Below are positions 29,837 through 40,203 of a stretch of DNA of 64,000 bases, in pieces (position 1 is the first letter of the stretch; the number at the start of each line of letters is the position of its first letter). Source of the stretch: Alteromonas sp. a30 (GTDB lineage Bacteria > Pseudomonadota > Gammaproteobacteria > Enterobacterales > Alteromonadaceae); the NCBI RefSeq assembly GCF_026788005.1, contig NZ_JABEPE010000002.1:1-64000 (forward strand). The letters run 5' to 3'. The notes beneath the pieces were generated by a model. That model was not told the DNA's origin. It made no database searches and saw nothing but the letters and a program-made list of their open reading frames with translations. The translations under genes were made by a program, and so were the position numbers.

Positions 29837-30787
29837 CTAGACTCCCGACACAAAGCTCGTATCTAACACAGCTAAGCACAAAGTTTGAAAATCCAAACCT
29901 CGTTGTTTGGCCGCCATTGGCACCAAACTTTTCTGTGTCATGCCCGGAACGGTGTTCACCTCCAATAAATAATATTGGCCCTGCGCATCTTGCATAAAAT
30001 CTACTCGTCCCCAACCTGAAGCTCCAACAACACTGAATGCTCGAGTAGCGAGTTTAGCAAGCCTCTCTTCTTCTGACTCAGACAAACCGCTGGGGCAATG
30101 ATATTGAGTTGTATCCGCTTGATATTTCGCTTCATAGTCGTAAAACGTTCTTGGCGTTACCATACTAATGGACGGCAACGCTTGGTCATTCAAGATAGAA
30201 ACCGTAAATTCTTTACCTTCAACAAAACGCTCAACCAAAACCCTGTGATCATATTGGAAAGCGAGCGCTAACGCACTGATAAACTCATCCAGATTGGTAA
30301 CTTTATTCATACCAATGCTTGATCCTTCAAGGGCTGGCTTCACCATCACAGTTCCACCTAATGCCGACAACATGTCTGGTAATTGATCGCTGTAATCTTC
30401 GTGACTAAACAGCACTTTATAGTCAGCCGTTGGCAAATCACACGCTTGAAAGAGCTGTTTGCAACGAACTTTGTCCATTCCTAGTGCCGAACCTAATACA
30501 TCACTTCCGGTATAAGGAATGTTCATGAACGTCAACGCCCCCTGAATGGTTCCATCTTCGCCTCCTCGCCCATGCAAAACGATAAAAGCACGATCAAAGC
30601 CTTGGGTAACGAGTTCTGCCAGAGGTTGCTCCGCTGGGTCAAACTTATACGCATCACAACCCACAGCTTGTAATGCATTTAATACTGCATTGCCAGAATT
30701 GAGCGACACTTCGCGCTCCGCAGAGTCTCCACCAAACAGCACAGCAACTTTGCCGTATTTCTGTTTAAGACTCTCTTTAGTTGTCAT
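29837..30787 (-). CDS. ddlB: D-alanine--D-alanine ligase
   Basis: A 316-residue ATP-grasp ligase making D-Ala-D-Ala for the muropeptide stem. Motifs: VAVLFGGDSAEREVSLNSG at the N-terminus; ATP-grasp PALEGSSIGMNKV; EFTVSILN; GWGRVDFMQD; and YYLLEVNTVPGMT with the magnesium ligands. ATG 30787. It lies 77 bp after murC and abuts ftsQ. Confidence 0.97.
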   Translation of the reverse strand: MTTKESLKQKYGKVAVLFGGDSAEREVSLNSGNAVLNALQAVGCDAYKFDPAEQPLAELVTQGFDRAFIVLHGRGGEDGTIQGALTFMNIPYTGSDVLGSALGMDKVRCKQLFQACDLPTADYKVLFSHEDYSDQLPDMLSALGGTVMVKPALEGSSIGMNKVTNLDEFISALALAFQYDHRVLVERFVEGKEFTVSILNDQALPSISMVTPRTFYDYEAKYQADTTQYHCPSGLSESEEERLAKLATRAFSVVGASGWGRVDFMQDAQGQYYLLEVNTVPGMTQKSLVPMAAKQRGLDFQTLCLAVLDTSFVSGV

Positions 30788-30864
30788 GAATACTGTTCTC
30801 CGAACTTATTCTCTATTGCTTGCTGGTGCTCGCTAGTTACAGCGTTCACCTTAACCCAACGACA

Positions 30865-32307
30865 TCAATCAGCTTGATGACGCAGTGTGCTTAACATTAG
30901 CTTGCTTTGTTCTAATTCTTTGGCGATGCGCCCAATGTTGCCCGCGCCTTGCGTTAGCAAGACATCACCATTTTTCATTACATCTGCAATGACAGTTTGC
31001 AGTTCATCGGTTTGCCCCACATACACGGGTTCAATTTGCCCACGCTGACGAATCGAGCGACATAACGCCTTGCTATCCGCGCCCTCAATAGGCTCTTCGC
31101 CAGCAGGGTAAACGTCCAATAACAGCAGCACATCCACTTGGGACAACACTCGCACGAAATCTTCATATAAATCTCGTGTTCGCGAATAACGGTGAGGCTG
31201 ATACGCCATCACCAAGCGACGATCTGGCCAATTATTGCGTGCCGCAGCGATAGTCACTTCTACTTCTGTAGGGTGATGTCCGTAATCGTCAACCAACGTC
31301 ACTGTACCTAGTTCATTATTAAAGTTGCCTAACATCTCGAAACGACGCCCAATACCCGAAAAGGTGCCTAACGCCGCTTGTAAGTCTGCATCGTCAATGC
31401 CTTCTTCCGTTGCCACCGCAATCGCGGCTAACGCATTTAAAATATTGTGTGTGCCCGGTAAATTCAGGGTAATGCTCAAATCATCTTTGCCTTTACGTTG
31501 CACGGTGAAATGGCTTTGATTAAATCCGCTGGAAATATCTACCGCTCTCACATCAACATTTTCACCCAATCCATAAGTAATGTATTGACGCCCAATGTCA
31601 GGCAACAATTGTTGGATGATTGGATCGTCTCCGCATACAACGGCTAAGCCATAAAACGGTAAGTTATGCAAAAACTCCACAAAGGTATCTTGTACTTTTT
31701 GGAAGTCACCGCCGTAAGTTTCCATGTGATCCGCTTCGATATTGGTAACAATCGACATCATGGGCTGTAAGTGCACAAAAGAAGCGTCACTCTCATCAGC
31801 TTCGGCAATGAAATAACGGCTGCTGCCAAGACGTGCATTGCTGCCTAAGCTATTCAACTTGCCACCAATCACGAACGTTGGGTCCAATCCTGCCTGCGCA
31901 AAGATAGTAGCCACTAAACTTGTGGTAGTGGTTTTACCGTGCGTACCGGCAACCGCAATGCCATGACGAAAGCGCATTAGCTCTGCTAACATTTCTGCAC
32001 GACGGATAACCGGAATTCTAGCTTCCATCGCTGCCTGAATCTCAGGGTTGTCTGTGCTTATGGCGCTTGAAACCACCACAACATCAACGTTTTCAACGTT
32101 ACTTGCCGCATGCGTGAAAAACACGGTCGCACCCAACTTTTGTAAGTGTTGCGTCATTTGGCTCGCTTGTTGGTCCGAGCCAGAAATCACATAACCTTCA
32201 TTGAGCAGCACTTCTGCAATGCCGCCCATGCCGACTCCACCAATACCAATGAAGTGGATTTGCTTAATTCTTCTCATTTCAGGTACAGAGTGATTCACTT
32301 TGCTCAT
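30865..32307 (-). CDS. murC: UDP-N-acetylmuramate--L-alanine ligase
   Basis: A 480-residue Mur ligase that adds L-Ala to UDP-MurNAc. Rossmann motif [18 protein letters not shown] loop [24 protein letters not shown], and [10 protein letters not shown] with the catalytic residues. The frame opens at 32334 (GTG), but ATG 32307 has AGGTGG upstream and overlaps the murG stop by ATGA. Fifth-from-last gene of the dcw operon. Confidence 0.97.
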   Translation of the reverse strand: MSKVNHSVPEMRRIKQIHFIGIGGVGMGGIAEVLLNEGYVISGSDQQASQMTQHLQKLGATVFFTHAASNVENVDVVVVSSAISTDNPEIQAAMEARIPVIRRAEMLAELMRFRHGIAVAGTHGKTTTTSLVATIFAQAGLDPTFVIGGKLNSLGSNARLGSSRYFIAEADESDASFVHLQPMMSIVTNIEADHMETYGGDFQKVQDTFVEFLHNLPFYGLAVVCGDDPIIQQLLPDIGRQYITYGLGENVDVRAVDISSGFNQSHFTVQRKGKDDLSITLNLPGTHNILNALAAIAVATEEGIDDADLQAALGTFSGIGRRFEMLGNFNNELGTVTLVDDYGHHPTEVEVTIAAARNNWPDRRLVMAYQPHRYSRTRDLYEDFVRVLSQVDVLLLLDVYPAGEEPIEGADSKALCRSIRQRGQIEPVYVGQTDELQTVIADVMKNGDVLLTQGAGNIGRIAKELEQSKLMLSTLRHQAD

Positions 32308-33425
32308 GCACCCACCTTTGATAATTCCATGCACACCTTCGCCACTTGTTCTGCGGCATCTACTTTTGCTTGTTGTTTTGCATGACTTGCTAACGCATTG
32401 ATGCGTGAAGGCGCAGCAATCAACTCTTTTAAAACAATGGGTAACGCACCTGTCATTAGTTCAGACTGCGGCATTAATATGGCGGCATCTGCATCCGCCA
32501 ACGATTTTGCATTTAGTGTTTGATGGTCATCTACTGCATGAGGAAGCGGCACGAATATCGCACAGCGACCAGACGCCGCGACCTCGGCAACCGTTAAAGC
32601 GCCAGCACGACAAATGATGACATCGGCCCAAGCATATGCTTCAACCATATCACTGATAAACTCACTCACCTGCCATTCACAGTGGCTTCCCACTTTTTCA
32701 GTGTACGCTTGAGTCACTTTATCCTGATGCCCTTTGCCACACTGATGTCGAATTGAAATCGATACTGCTGCTTCATCGGCAAAAAGTTGCTCAATGGCGT
32801 TTGGTACTGTTTCATTTAAACATTGTGCGCCTAGGCTTCCCCCTACCACCAATATGTTAAAAGAGGTAGTGGTATTTTGTGACTCAACACTTTCTTCTGA
32901 CTGATTAACCTTTTCTGCTATTTGAGCAAATTCAGCCCTAACAGGGTTCCCCACCCATATGGCTTTTTTATGACCACTAAAAGCCTGTTTAAAGCCTACT
33001 AACAAGCGCGATGCAAATCGGCTTAGAATCTTGTTGGTCATTCCTGGGACTGCATTTTGCTCATGGATCACTACAGGAACACCAAGCAACCATGCAGCTA
33101 TTCCGCCGGGTCCAGCAGCGAACCCTCCCATTCCCAGCACCACATTTGGCTTAAATTGCCTGATTACCGCAATGGCTTGAAACACCGACTTTGCAATATG
33201 AAAAGGCGCACCTAAAAGCCTTAACAAACCATTACCTCGCACCCCCGTCACATCAATGTAACTAATCGCAAAGCCCGCTTTTGGCACGAGTTGGGCTTCC
33301 ATTCGGGTTGCTGTACCCAACCAATGAATATCCCAGCCTTGATTTTGCAAATATTTCGCCACAGCAATACCGGGGAAAATATGCCCACCAGTGCCACCAG
33401 CCATAACGAGAAGCCGCTTAGTCAT
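32304..33425 (-). CDS. murG: Lipid II synthase (UDP-GlcNAc transferase) MurG
   Basis: A 373-residue peripheral membrane GT28 glycosyltransferase that adds GlcNAc to lipid I. N-terminal [16 protein letters not shown], acceptor-side [11 protein letters not shown], the central VVGGSLGAQ and the UDP-GlcNAc site [16 protein letters not shown] 33425 overlaps the ftsW end by eight bases; the frame continues upstream to 33470 inside ftsW without family similarity. It is coupled to murC by a 4-bp overlap. Confidence 0.97.
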   Translation of the reverse strand: MTKRLLVMAGGTGGHIFPGIAVAKYLQNQGWDIHWLGTATRMEAQLVPKAGFAISYIDVTGVRGNGLLRLLGAPFHIAKSVFQAIAVIRQFKPNVVLGMGGFAAGPGGIAAWLLGVPVVIHEQNAVPGMTNKILSRFASRLLVGFKQAFSGHKKAIWVGNPVRAEFAQIAEKVNQSEESVESQNTTTSFNILVVGGSLGAQCLNETVPNAIEQLFADEAAVSISIRHQCGKGHQDKVTQAYTEKVGSHCEWQVSEFISDMVEAYAWADVIICRAGALTVAEVAASGRCAIFVPLPHAVDDHQTLNAKSLADADAAILMPQSELMTGALPIVLKELIAAPSRINALASHAKQQAKVDAAEQVAKVCMELSKVGA

Positions 33426-34845
33426 TAACGCCTCCCTCGCCTGCGTCCGGCCCAAAATCGGGGCGTTCATCTAAATCATGCGAAGTGGCATTTCCTCTGC
33501 TTTTCGCTTCTCGTTTTGATGCTACCGCCGTGTCTTTAGATGCCTCATCAGCAGGCGCTTTTAACCGTGACTTAGCCTTTCTTGTCGTTTTTTTCGCTAA
33601 CGCTTGCACTCCCATCACACGAAGCTCAAAGTCAATGCGAACCAGCAAAGAAATAGCAACACACATAATGATGAGACTCGAACCACCTGAACTGACAAGC
33701 GGTAATGTTAGCCCTTTCGTGGGTAAGGCTCCTGCGCTTGCGCCCACATTAACAGCGGTTTGGAAAGCAACCCAAACACCGATTGCATAGGCTAAATAAC
33801 CTTCAAACGGTAGCGACTTTTGCAATGCTCTATTGCCAATAATCAATGCTTTAACAGTAATGAAAAACAGCAGAGTCAAAATACCCATAACACCAATAAA
33901 GCCCGTCTCTTCAGCAATAATGGCGATAATAAAGTCGGTGTGTGCCTCTGGCAGAAATTCGAGTTTTTGCAAGCTATTGCCAAGCCCTTGTCCAAAGAAG
34001 CTGCCTCGTCCAAATGCCATTAACGACTGTGTTAGTTGATAACCTGTGCCAAACGGATCGGCCCACGGGTCGAGGAACGATGTCACACGCTTCATTCGAT
34101 ATTCTTCGAAAACAATGAGCGCCACCACCGCTGAAATACCAGCAAAGGCTAAGCCAAAGAACTGCCACAACTTGGCACCGGCAAGGAAAAGTAAACTCAC
34201 TGTTGTGGCAAACATCACTACTACCGTGCCTAAATCAGGTTGACGAAGTAACAACAAAGCCAATAAGAAGAAGACGACAAGAGGTTTGATGAAGCCTTTT
34301 AAGTTTTCCGTTACTTCTTCATAACGGCGCACCAGATAACCAGCTAAATACACGAAGAAAAATAGCTTCGCGGGTTCTGCCGCCTGCACCGTAAACGGGC
34401 CAATAACCAACCAACGTGTACTACCGTTAACCGTTCTCCCTACCAGTAACACGGCAAAGAGTAATGCAACAGCAAGTAACAAAAGCCAACCGTTGCTCAG
34501 ACGCCACCAAGACATGGGAATTGTCATGGTAATGCACGCGGCAGTCATCGCGATGATAAGGTAAATGCCATGACGAACCGCAAAATGGAAAGGATTATTA
34601 AACAAACGCTCAGCAACAGGCATAGACGCTGACGTCACCATAACAAAACCAATACAAAGTAGGGTAAACGCAACCAGAATTAGACCAAGGTCATAGGGCT
34701 TAAAAGCGGAATGAGCGTCATGCTTTGATTTAAATAACTTTTGCAGCATTGAATCATTCTCATCCGTAGAGGAATGCTGAGCTGGCATCCCTGAGGATGA
34801 CGCAGACACAGCATTATTGGTTGAGAACCGATTACTGAAAATCAT
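33418..34845 (-). CDS. ftsW: Septal peptidoglycan polymerase FtsW (SEDS)
   Basis: A 475-residue SEDS glycosyltransferase that polymerises lipid II at the septum with FtsI. An N-terminal cytoplasmic region of about 45 residues and a C-terminal basic tail of about 60 (KKTTRKAKSRLK) flank ten membrane helices. SEDS signatures: RQPDLGTVVVM with the catalytic Asp, PEAHTDFIIAIIAEE, and the C-terminal LPLVSSGGSSLI. ATG 34845 has a perfect GGAGG seven bases upstream and overlaps murD by ATGA. The frame runs on upstream to 34920 inside murD. Confidence 0.96.
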   Translation of the reverse strand: MIFSNRFSTNNAVSASSSGMPAQHSSTDENDSMLQKLFKSKHDAHSAFKPYDLGLILVAFTLLCIGFVMVTSASMPVAERLFNNPFHFAVRHGIYLIIAMTAACITMTIPMSWWRLSNGWLLLLAVALLFAVLLVGRTVNGSTRWLVIGPFTVQAAEPAKLFFFVYLAGYLVRRYEEVTENLKGFIKPLVVFFLLALLLLRQPDLGTVVVMFATTVSLLFLAGAKLWQFFGLAFAGISAVVALIVFEEYRMKRVTSFLDPWADPFGTGYQLTQSLMAFGRGSFFGQGLGNSLQKLEFLPEAHTDFIIAIIAEETGFIGVMGILTLLFFITVKALIIGNRALQKSLPFEGYLAYAIGVWVAFQTAVNVGASAGALPTKGLTLPLVSSGGSSLIIMCVAISLLVRIDFELRVMGVQALAKKTTRKAKSRLKAPADEASKDTAVASKREAKSRGNATSHDLDERPDFGPDAGEGGVND

Positions 34846-36197
34846 GCTACTGCCTCCACTGCTTCCACAAAGCAATTTCCGCGATGCATATAACTTTGAA
34901 ACATGTCCAGACTGGCACAAGCGGGGGACAACAACACCATGTCTCCTGCTTTAGCTTCGTTTGCCGCCACCTGAACAGCTTCTTCTAGTTTTGTCACCCT
35001 TTGACTTCGTACTGATAACGGCATAAATAGAGCCGCATCTTTACCAAAGCACAGCAATTTAAATACATACTGGTTAAATACAGATGCTAATGGCTGGACA
35101 TCGGCTTGCTTTGCATCACCGCCAACAATCAAGAATAAGCGGCCTTTTAAACTTGGGGTGACGCCTTCAATTGCTGCGATACAGGCTCCAACATTAGTTG
35201 CCTTGGAGTCGTTAATCCACGTAACACCTGCCACTTCCCTGACTTTTTGGCAGCGATGGGGTAAACCTGTAAATGTTTTTGCTGCGCGGATTGCGTCATG
35301 CGTTTCAATCCCTACTTGTGCGCTCATGACCAATGCAGCTTGAATATTCAATAAGTTGTGAACTCCAACTAATTGAATGTCCTTTGCAGCTAACAAGGGC
35401 TCACTATTAAAGCAAATAGAGTTTTTGTCTTGACTTAGCCCCCACCCTTCAACGTTTTGTTGTGCCGAAATGTAAACAATATCAACATCAGCAGCGGATA
35501 GGTGCGCGCTGGTTAATGGATGCGTTAACGCATCCTCTTTCAAACAAACGGCTTGTTTACTGTGCGTGTAAATACGTTGCTTGGCACCCACATAATCGCT
35601 CAAGCTTTCATAGCGATCCATGTGGTCTTCACTAAGATTTAAAATGCATGCCGAAGCAAGCTGTAAACTATCGGTGGTTTCCAGTTGAAAGCTGGATAAC
35701 TCCAAAATAAAGAGTTCCGCTTCTTGTTCGAAAAGTTCAAGTGCAGGGATACCAATATTCCCACCTAAAGCGACCCGCTTACCGGCCTGTTTTGCAATCC
35801 ACTCCAATAAAGTAACAACGGTTGATTTTCCGTTGGAACCTGTTACCGCAATAATCGGCACATCTGGGCGATGTGCAGCGGCATACAATGCAAAAATTTC
35901 AATATCCCCCAGAATCCACTTCCCAGCCGCAGCAGCTTGGGCAATCTGTGGTGTTTCGATGTCAATGCCGGGACTTACCACTAGTACATCAGCAGCAGCG
36001 ATTTCAGCTTCATCAAAACCGCCAAGAAAACAAGAAATATCCGGGTCTGGGGTAATATCAGCACGCGTATCCATTGCACTGATTTGAATATTCCAGTTGT
36101 CCTGATGCTGTTTTAAAAAACGCACACAAGCGCGCCCGGTCATACCTAGACCAAGCACGATGATACGTTTATTAAATAAGCTATTCAGAACATTCAT
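34842..36197 (-). CDS. murD: UDP-N-acetylmuramoylalanine--D-glutamate ligase
   Basis: A 451-residue Mur ligase adding D-Glu to UDP-MurNAc-L-Ala. N-terminal IIVLGLGMTGRACVRFL, ATP loop AVTGSNGKSTVVTLL, LNLSEDHMDRY with the carbamylated-lysine region, and WINDSKATN. ATG 36197, normal length, nine bases downstream of mraY and overlapping ftsW by four. Confidence 0.97.
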   Translation of the reverse strand: MNVLNSLFNKRIIVLGLGMTGRACVRFLKQHQDNWNIQISAMDTRADITPDPDISCFLGGFDEAEIAAADVLVVSPGIDIETPQIAQAAAAGKWILGDIEIFALYAAAHRPDVPIIAVTGSNGKSTVVTLLEWIAKQAGKRVALGGNIGIPALELFEQEAELFILELSSFQLETTDSLQLASACILNLSEDHMDRYESLSDYVGAKQRIYTHSKQAVCLKEDALTHPLTSAHLSAADVDIVYISAQQNVEGWGLSQDKNSICFNSEPLLAAKDIQLVGVHNLLNIQAALVMSAQVGIETHDAIRAAKTFTGLPHRCQKVREVAGVTWINDSKATNVGACIAAIEGVTPSLKGRLFLIVGGDAKQADVQPLASVFNQYVFKLLCFGKDAALFMPLSVRSQRVTKLEEAVQVAANEAKAGDMVLLSPACASLDMFQSYMHRGNCFVEAVEAVA

Positions 36198-36206
36198 ATT
36201 TTGCCT

Positions 36207-37289
36207 TTACCTCAACTTCAGCGTTGCTAAACCAATCAATACAAGGATGATGGAAATGATCCAAAAGCGCACAATCACGCGAGGTTCAGGCCATCCTTTT
36301 AATTCGTAGTGATGGTGAATAGGTGCCATTCTAAAAATACGCTGCCCGCGCAATTTAAATGAACCAACTTGCAGAATGACCGAAAGGGCTTCCGCCACAA
36401 AGATGCCGCCCATAATGACAAGTACCAATTCTTGACGCACTAACACGGCAATAATGCCTAACGCACCACCTAACGCGAGTGAGCCAACATCCCCCATAAA
36501 TACTTGCGCCGGATAGGTGTTAAACCATAAGAATCCAAGCCCAGCACCGACAATAGCGGTGCACACCACCACCAGTTCACTGGCAAGCGGCAAATAAGGG
36601 ATATTCAGGTAAGACGAGAAATTCACATTGCCTGTTACGTAAGCGAAGATGGCAAACGCTCCTGCAACTAGAATAGTGGGAACAATGGCGAGGCCGTCCA
36701 AACCATCGGTTAAATTCACGGCATTACTGGTACCAACAATTACGAAGTAGGAAACAACCACAAAAAATAGCCCTAATTGGGGCATTACTTCTTTAAAGAA
36801 AGGCACAAGTAACGCGGTTTCTTTTGGGTCTTGGCTGGACGCAAACAGATAAAAAGCCACAACAATCGCGACAACGGATTGCCAGAAAAATTTCCATTTG
36901 GCAATTAAGCCTTTGGGATCTTTACGCACCACTTTACGGTAATCGTCAACAAAACCAATAATACCGTAACTGATAATGACACCAATGGTCGCCCACACAT
37001 AACGGTTGCTCAAGTCCGTCCACAGGAAAGCACTAACCAGTATCGCACCTAGGATCAACACGCCGCCCATAGTTGGTGTGCCCGATTTCGATAAATGTGA
37101 CTGTGGACCATCTTCTCGAACCGTTTGCCCGATTTGCATTTTTTGCAATTTACGAATGACGCTTGGTCCCATTAAAATAGCAATAAGCAGCGCCGTTAGG
37201 GTGCTAAGAATCGCCCGCATCGTCACGTAGGAAAAAACGTTAAACCCTGGGTCGAATTGCTCTAACCACTGAGCAAGCAAAACTAACAT
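36207..37289 (-). CDS. mraY: Phospho-N-acetylmuramoyl-pentapeptide transferase (lipid I synthase)
   Basis: A 360-residue integral membrane enzyme that moves phospho-MurNAc-pentapeptide onto undecaprenyl phosphate. Ten membrane segments. Signatures: the GTPTMGG loop, GFVDDYRK with the adjacent Asp pair, [10 protein letters not shown], and the C-terminal MAPIHHHYE triad region. ATG 37289, with GGGAG upstream, overlaps murF by seven bases. Confidence 0.98.
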   Translation of the reverse strand: MLVLLAQWLEQFDPGFNVFSYVTMRAILSTLTALLIAILMGPSVIRKLQKMQIGQTVREDGPQSHLSKSGTPTMGGVLILGAILVSAFLWTDLSNRYVWATIGVIISYGIIGFVDDYRKVVRKDPKGLIAKWKFFWQSVVAIVVAFYLFASSQDPKETALLVPFFKEVMPQLGLFFVVVSYFVIVGTSNAVNLTDGLDGLAIVPTILVAGAFAIFAYVTGNVNFSSYLNIPYLPLASELVVVCTAIVGAGLGFLWFNTYPAQVFMGDVGSLALGGALGIIAVLVRQELVLVIMGGIFVAEALSVILQVGSFKLRGQRIFRMAPIHHHYELKGWPEPRVIVRFWIISIILVLIGLATLKLR

Positions 37290-38680
37290 GCAATCGACTC
37301 CCTAACGCGTTTTAGCTTTCCCAAGGGGGATACCTCCAACGCTGTTACCACATTTTCCATATGTGCACTTCGAGATCCTTTCACTAAAATACTGATGTCA
37401 CACTTTTCATGTGCATAATCTTTATTCAATTGCTCAACCAATTTATCTATATCGTTAAAATGCTTGCCGTTTTTCTCATACACATCGCTGGAATGACGGC
37501 TAAGTACCCCTAATGTATAAATGGCATCAATGCGACTCTCTAAAGCATGTTCACCAACTTGCTCATGGTAATAACGACCTTTATCACCTAATTCTGCCAT
37601 GTCGCCCAACACTAAGATTCGGCGCCCTGAAAAGCTGGCTAATAAATCGATAGCGGCATTCACTGAAGCAACATTGGCATTGTAGGTGTCATCTAATAAC
37701 CGCACCTGATCCGTTAGCTGCTTCACATTTAAACGCCCTTGGATCTGCCCCATGTTCTGAAGACCCATTTTGATGTCTTCCAATGTGGCGCCAACGGCCA
37801 TTGAAAGAGCCGCAGCAGCCAACGCATTGTTGACGTTGTGAATACCCGGAAGCGCTAAGTCAACCCAAATAGTTCCTTGGGGAGTTTGCAATTCAAATTG
37901 TGCGCAACCATCCATCCCTAACGTAATTTCATGGGCAACAAAGTCAGCATCTTTGTCCATCGAAAAGCTTTGTTGTTCAACATGCGAAGACTTGCCTTTC
38001 CAAAAATCGTAAAACTGGCTGTCTTGATTCAAGATCGCGGTGCTGCCAACTTCTAATTCTTTGAAGATTTCACTTTTTGCCCGAGCAACCCCCAGTAATG
38101 ATCCAAAACCTTCTAGGTGAGATGCCGCCGCATTCACAATAGTGCTCACATTGGGCTTGGTTAGCGAACAGGTGTAAGCAATTTCACCTAAGTGATTAGC
38201 TCCCATTTCCACTACGGCAAAATCGTGTGTGTGATTCAAGCGCAGGAGCGTAAGCGGAACGCCGACGTCATTATTAAAGTTGCCTTCTGTCGCTAAAACA
38301 TTGCCACGCGCAGACAATATTGCGGCCACCATCTCTTTTACGGTCGTTTTTCCACAGCTACCTGTGATACCAACAGTTAACGGATTAACTTCCGCCTTCA
38401 CCGCAGCACCCAGCTTACCCAACGCCATCTTGCTGTTTTCAACAACGACTTGAGGAATATCAAGTGACATAGGCTTCTCAACAATAGCCGCTATCGCACC
38501 TTTTTCTCGAGCCTGCTCAACAAATTGGTGCCCATCAAAATTAGGCCCACATAACGCGATGAATAAATCACCTTTAGCAATTTTACGGGTATCCGTGCTT
38601 ACGTTTTCGATGGTGACGTTGTCTCCCATCAAATTTCCATCAACTTTTTCTGCAACCCACTCGAGTGTTACCGGAATCAT
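37283..38680 (-). CDS. murF: UDP-MurNAc-tripeptide--D-Ala-D-Ala ligase
   Basis: A 465-residue Mur ligase that completes the pentapeptide with the D-Ala-D-Ala dipeptide made by DdlB. ATP loop [44 protein letters not shown], and the C-terminal [10 protein letters not shown]. The ATG at 38680 overlaps the murE stop by four bases (ATGA). Confidence 0.97.
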   Translation of the reverse strand: MIPVTLEWVAEKVDGNLMGDNVTIENVSTDTRKIAKGDLFIALCGPNFDGHQFVEQAREKGAIAAIVEKPMSLDIPQVVVENSKMALGKLGAAVKAEVNPLTVGITGSCGKTTVKEMVAAILSARGNVLATEGNFNNDVGVPLTLLRLNHTHDFAVVEMGANHLGEIAYTCSLTKPNVSTIVNAAASHLEGFGSLLGVARAKSEIFKELEVGSTAILNQDSQFYDFWKGKSSHVEQQSFSMDKDADFVAHEITLGMDGCAQFELQTPQGTIWVDLALPGIHNVNNALAAAALSMAVGATLEDIKMGLQNMGQIQGRLNVKQLTDQVRLLDDTYNANVASVNAAIDLLASFSGRRILVLGDMAELGDKGRYYHEQVGEHALESRIDAIYTLGVLSRHSSDVYEKNGKHFNDIDKLVEQLNKDYAHEKCDISILVKGSRSAHMENVVTALEVSPLGKLKRVRESIAC

Positions 38681-40203
38681 TGCTTTACCTCTGATAGAAG
38701 TGTTTGTAGGTATTCGCGTTCATCGTAGGCTTTCTTTTGCCCATCAATGATTTGATAATCTTCATGCCCTTTGCCCGCTAGCACCACGACATCATTAATC
38801 TCTGCTTTTTCCAGAGCGGTTTTTACCGCCAATTGGCGTGATTCGATGACGTGAACGTTTGGCGATTGAGCACTTTCTAGCGTCATTCCTTTTTGAATGT
38901 CCTTGATAATATTGAGAGTCGCTTCGCCTCGACTATTGTCACTTGTCAGAATAATTTGATCAGCAAGGGTCTCAGCCACTTTCCCCATTAACGGACGTTT
39001 ACCTAAGTCACGCTCTCCGCCACAACCGAAAACGCACCAAAGCTTGCCACTTACATGTTTTTTAATGGATGTAAGTACATTCTCTAAGGCATCCGGTGTA
39101 TGAGCGTAATCAACAACAAAGGTAGCGCTTTGTTGTTGCTTGAATAATTCCATTCGGCCCGGCACGGGACGAATGCTGGCAATGCTATCAACCAATGTTG
39201 CTAGTTTCGCGCCACACGCCAACTGAGAGGCAATCGCTGCGAGCAAATTGGCGATATTGAAACCGCCCAATAAACAACTCGTCACCTCGGCATCACCCCA
39301 GCTAGTATTTAACGTAAAGCTCACCCCACTAGCGTGGTACCGAATATTATTAGCAAAGCAATATGCAGCTTCTTCTGAGCGTGGTTGCTGACTCTGCTCA
39401 AGACCGAAATAGATAACGTTAACCATAGAGGGCTTATTTGCGACCCAATTTTTGTGCTCATCATCTTCAATGTTAAGTACAAGATGGTGTAATCCCGGTT
39501 GTCTGAGCAAAAGACGTTTCGCTGCCGCGTAGGTTTGCATATCACCGTGATAATCAAGGTGGTCACGTGTCAAATTTGTAAATACTGCAACACCGGTTTG
39601 TAAGTATTTAATGCGATTTTGAACCAAGGCATGAGAGGATGCTTCGAATGCCACAGATTGCGCGCCATCTGCTTTCACTTCAGCTAAAATACGGTGCATG
39701 GTAATGGCATCTGGCGTGGTGTTTTGTGTCTTTTTCAAATCACCCAATAAGCCTGCGCCTAAGGTGCCAACTAAAGCACTGGTTTCCCCAAGAAGCTGAG
39801 CAAACTGTGCAATAAAGTGCGTTGTTGACGTTTTGCCATTGGTGCCTGTTACCGCAAATGTTTTTAATCCTTCCGATGGCGATGAAAAGAATACTTCAGC
39901 TAATCGGGATAGCTGCTTAGCCAATTCGTAAAACTTAATGATGATGCTCATTTCACGCATTTCAGTCTCGCCATGCTGCGCAGCATCATTACACTCGGCA
40001 ATAATCACTTTGGCCCCTAAGCTAATCGCTTGAGGAATGAAGTCGCGTCCGTCTAGCTCATGACCTTTCACTGCCAAAAATGCTTTATGAATAGCCACCT
40101 GACGCGAATCGAGAACTAAGTCGTCAATTTCAATAGCCGGCGCATCAATACCGAAAGGAGCTAACACATCGCTTAACAATCTTACAGGCCACTTAGGAGT
40201 CAT
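38677..40203 (-). CDS. murE: UDP-MurNAc-dipeptide--meso-diaminopimelate ligase
   Basis: A 508-residue Mur ligase adding the third stem residue. ATP loop AVTGTNGKTSTTHFIAQ, NLTRDHLDYHG with the carbamylated-lysine region, and VDYAHTPDAL. meso-DAP-specific enzymes carry the motif DNPR; here the sequence reads DNSRGEA, with the Arg kept but Pro replaced by Ser. DAP remains the likely substrate because the organism is Gram-negative and Arg is retained. ATG 40203; it overlaps ftsI by 11 bases and murF by four. Confidence 0.96.
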   Translation of the reverse strand: MTPKWPVRLLSDVLAPFGIDAPAIEIDDLVLDSRQVAIHKAFLAVKGHELDGRDFIPQAISLGAKVIIAECNDAAQHGETEMREMSIIIKFYELAKQLSRLAEVFFSSPSEGLKTFAVTGTNGKTSTTHFIAQFAQLLGETSALVGTLGAGLLGDLKKTQNTTPDAITMHRILAEVKADGAQSVAFEASSHALVQNRIKYLQTGVAVFTNLTRDHLDYHGDMQTYAAAKRLLLRQPGLHHLVLNIEDDEHKNWVANKPSMVNVIYFGLEQSQQPRSEEAAYCFANNIRYHASGVSFTLNTSWGDAEVTSCLLGGFNIANLLAAIASQLACGAKLATLVDSIASIRPVPGRMELFKQQQSATFVVDYAHTPDALENVLTSIKKHVSGKLWCVFGCGGERDLGKRPLMGKVAETLADQIILTSDNSRGEATLNIIKDIQKGMTLESAQSPNVHVIESRQLAVKTALEKAEINDVVVLAGKGHEDYQIIDGQKKAYDEREYLQTLLSEVKQ

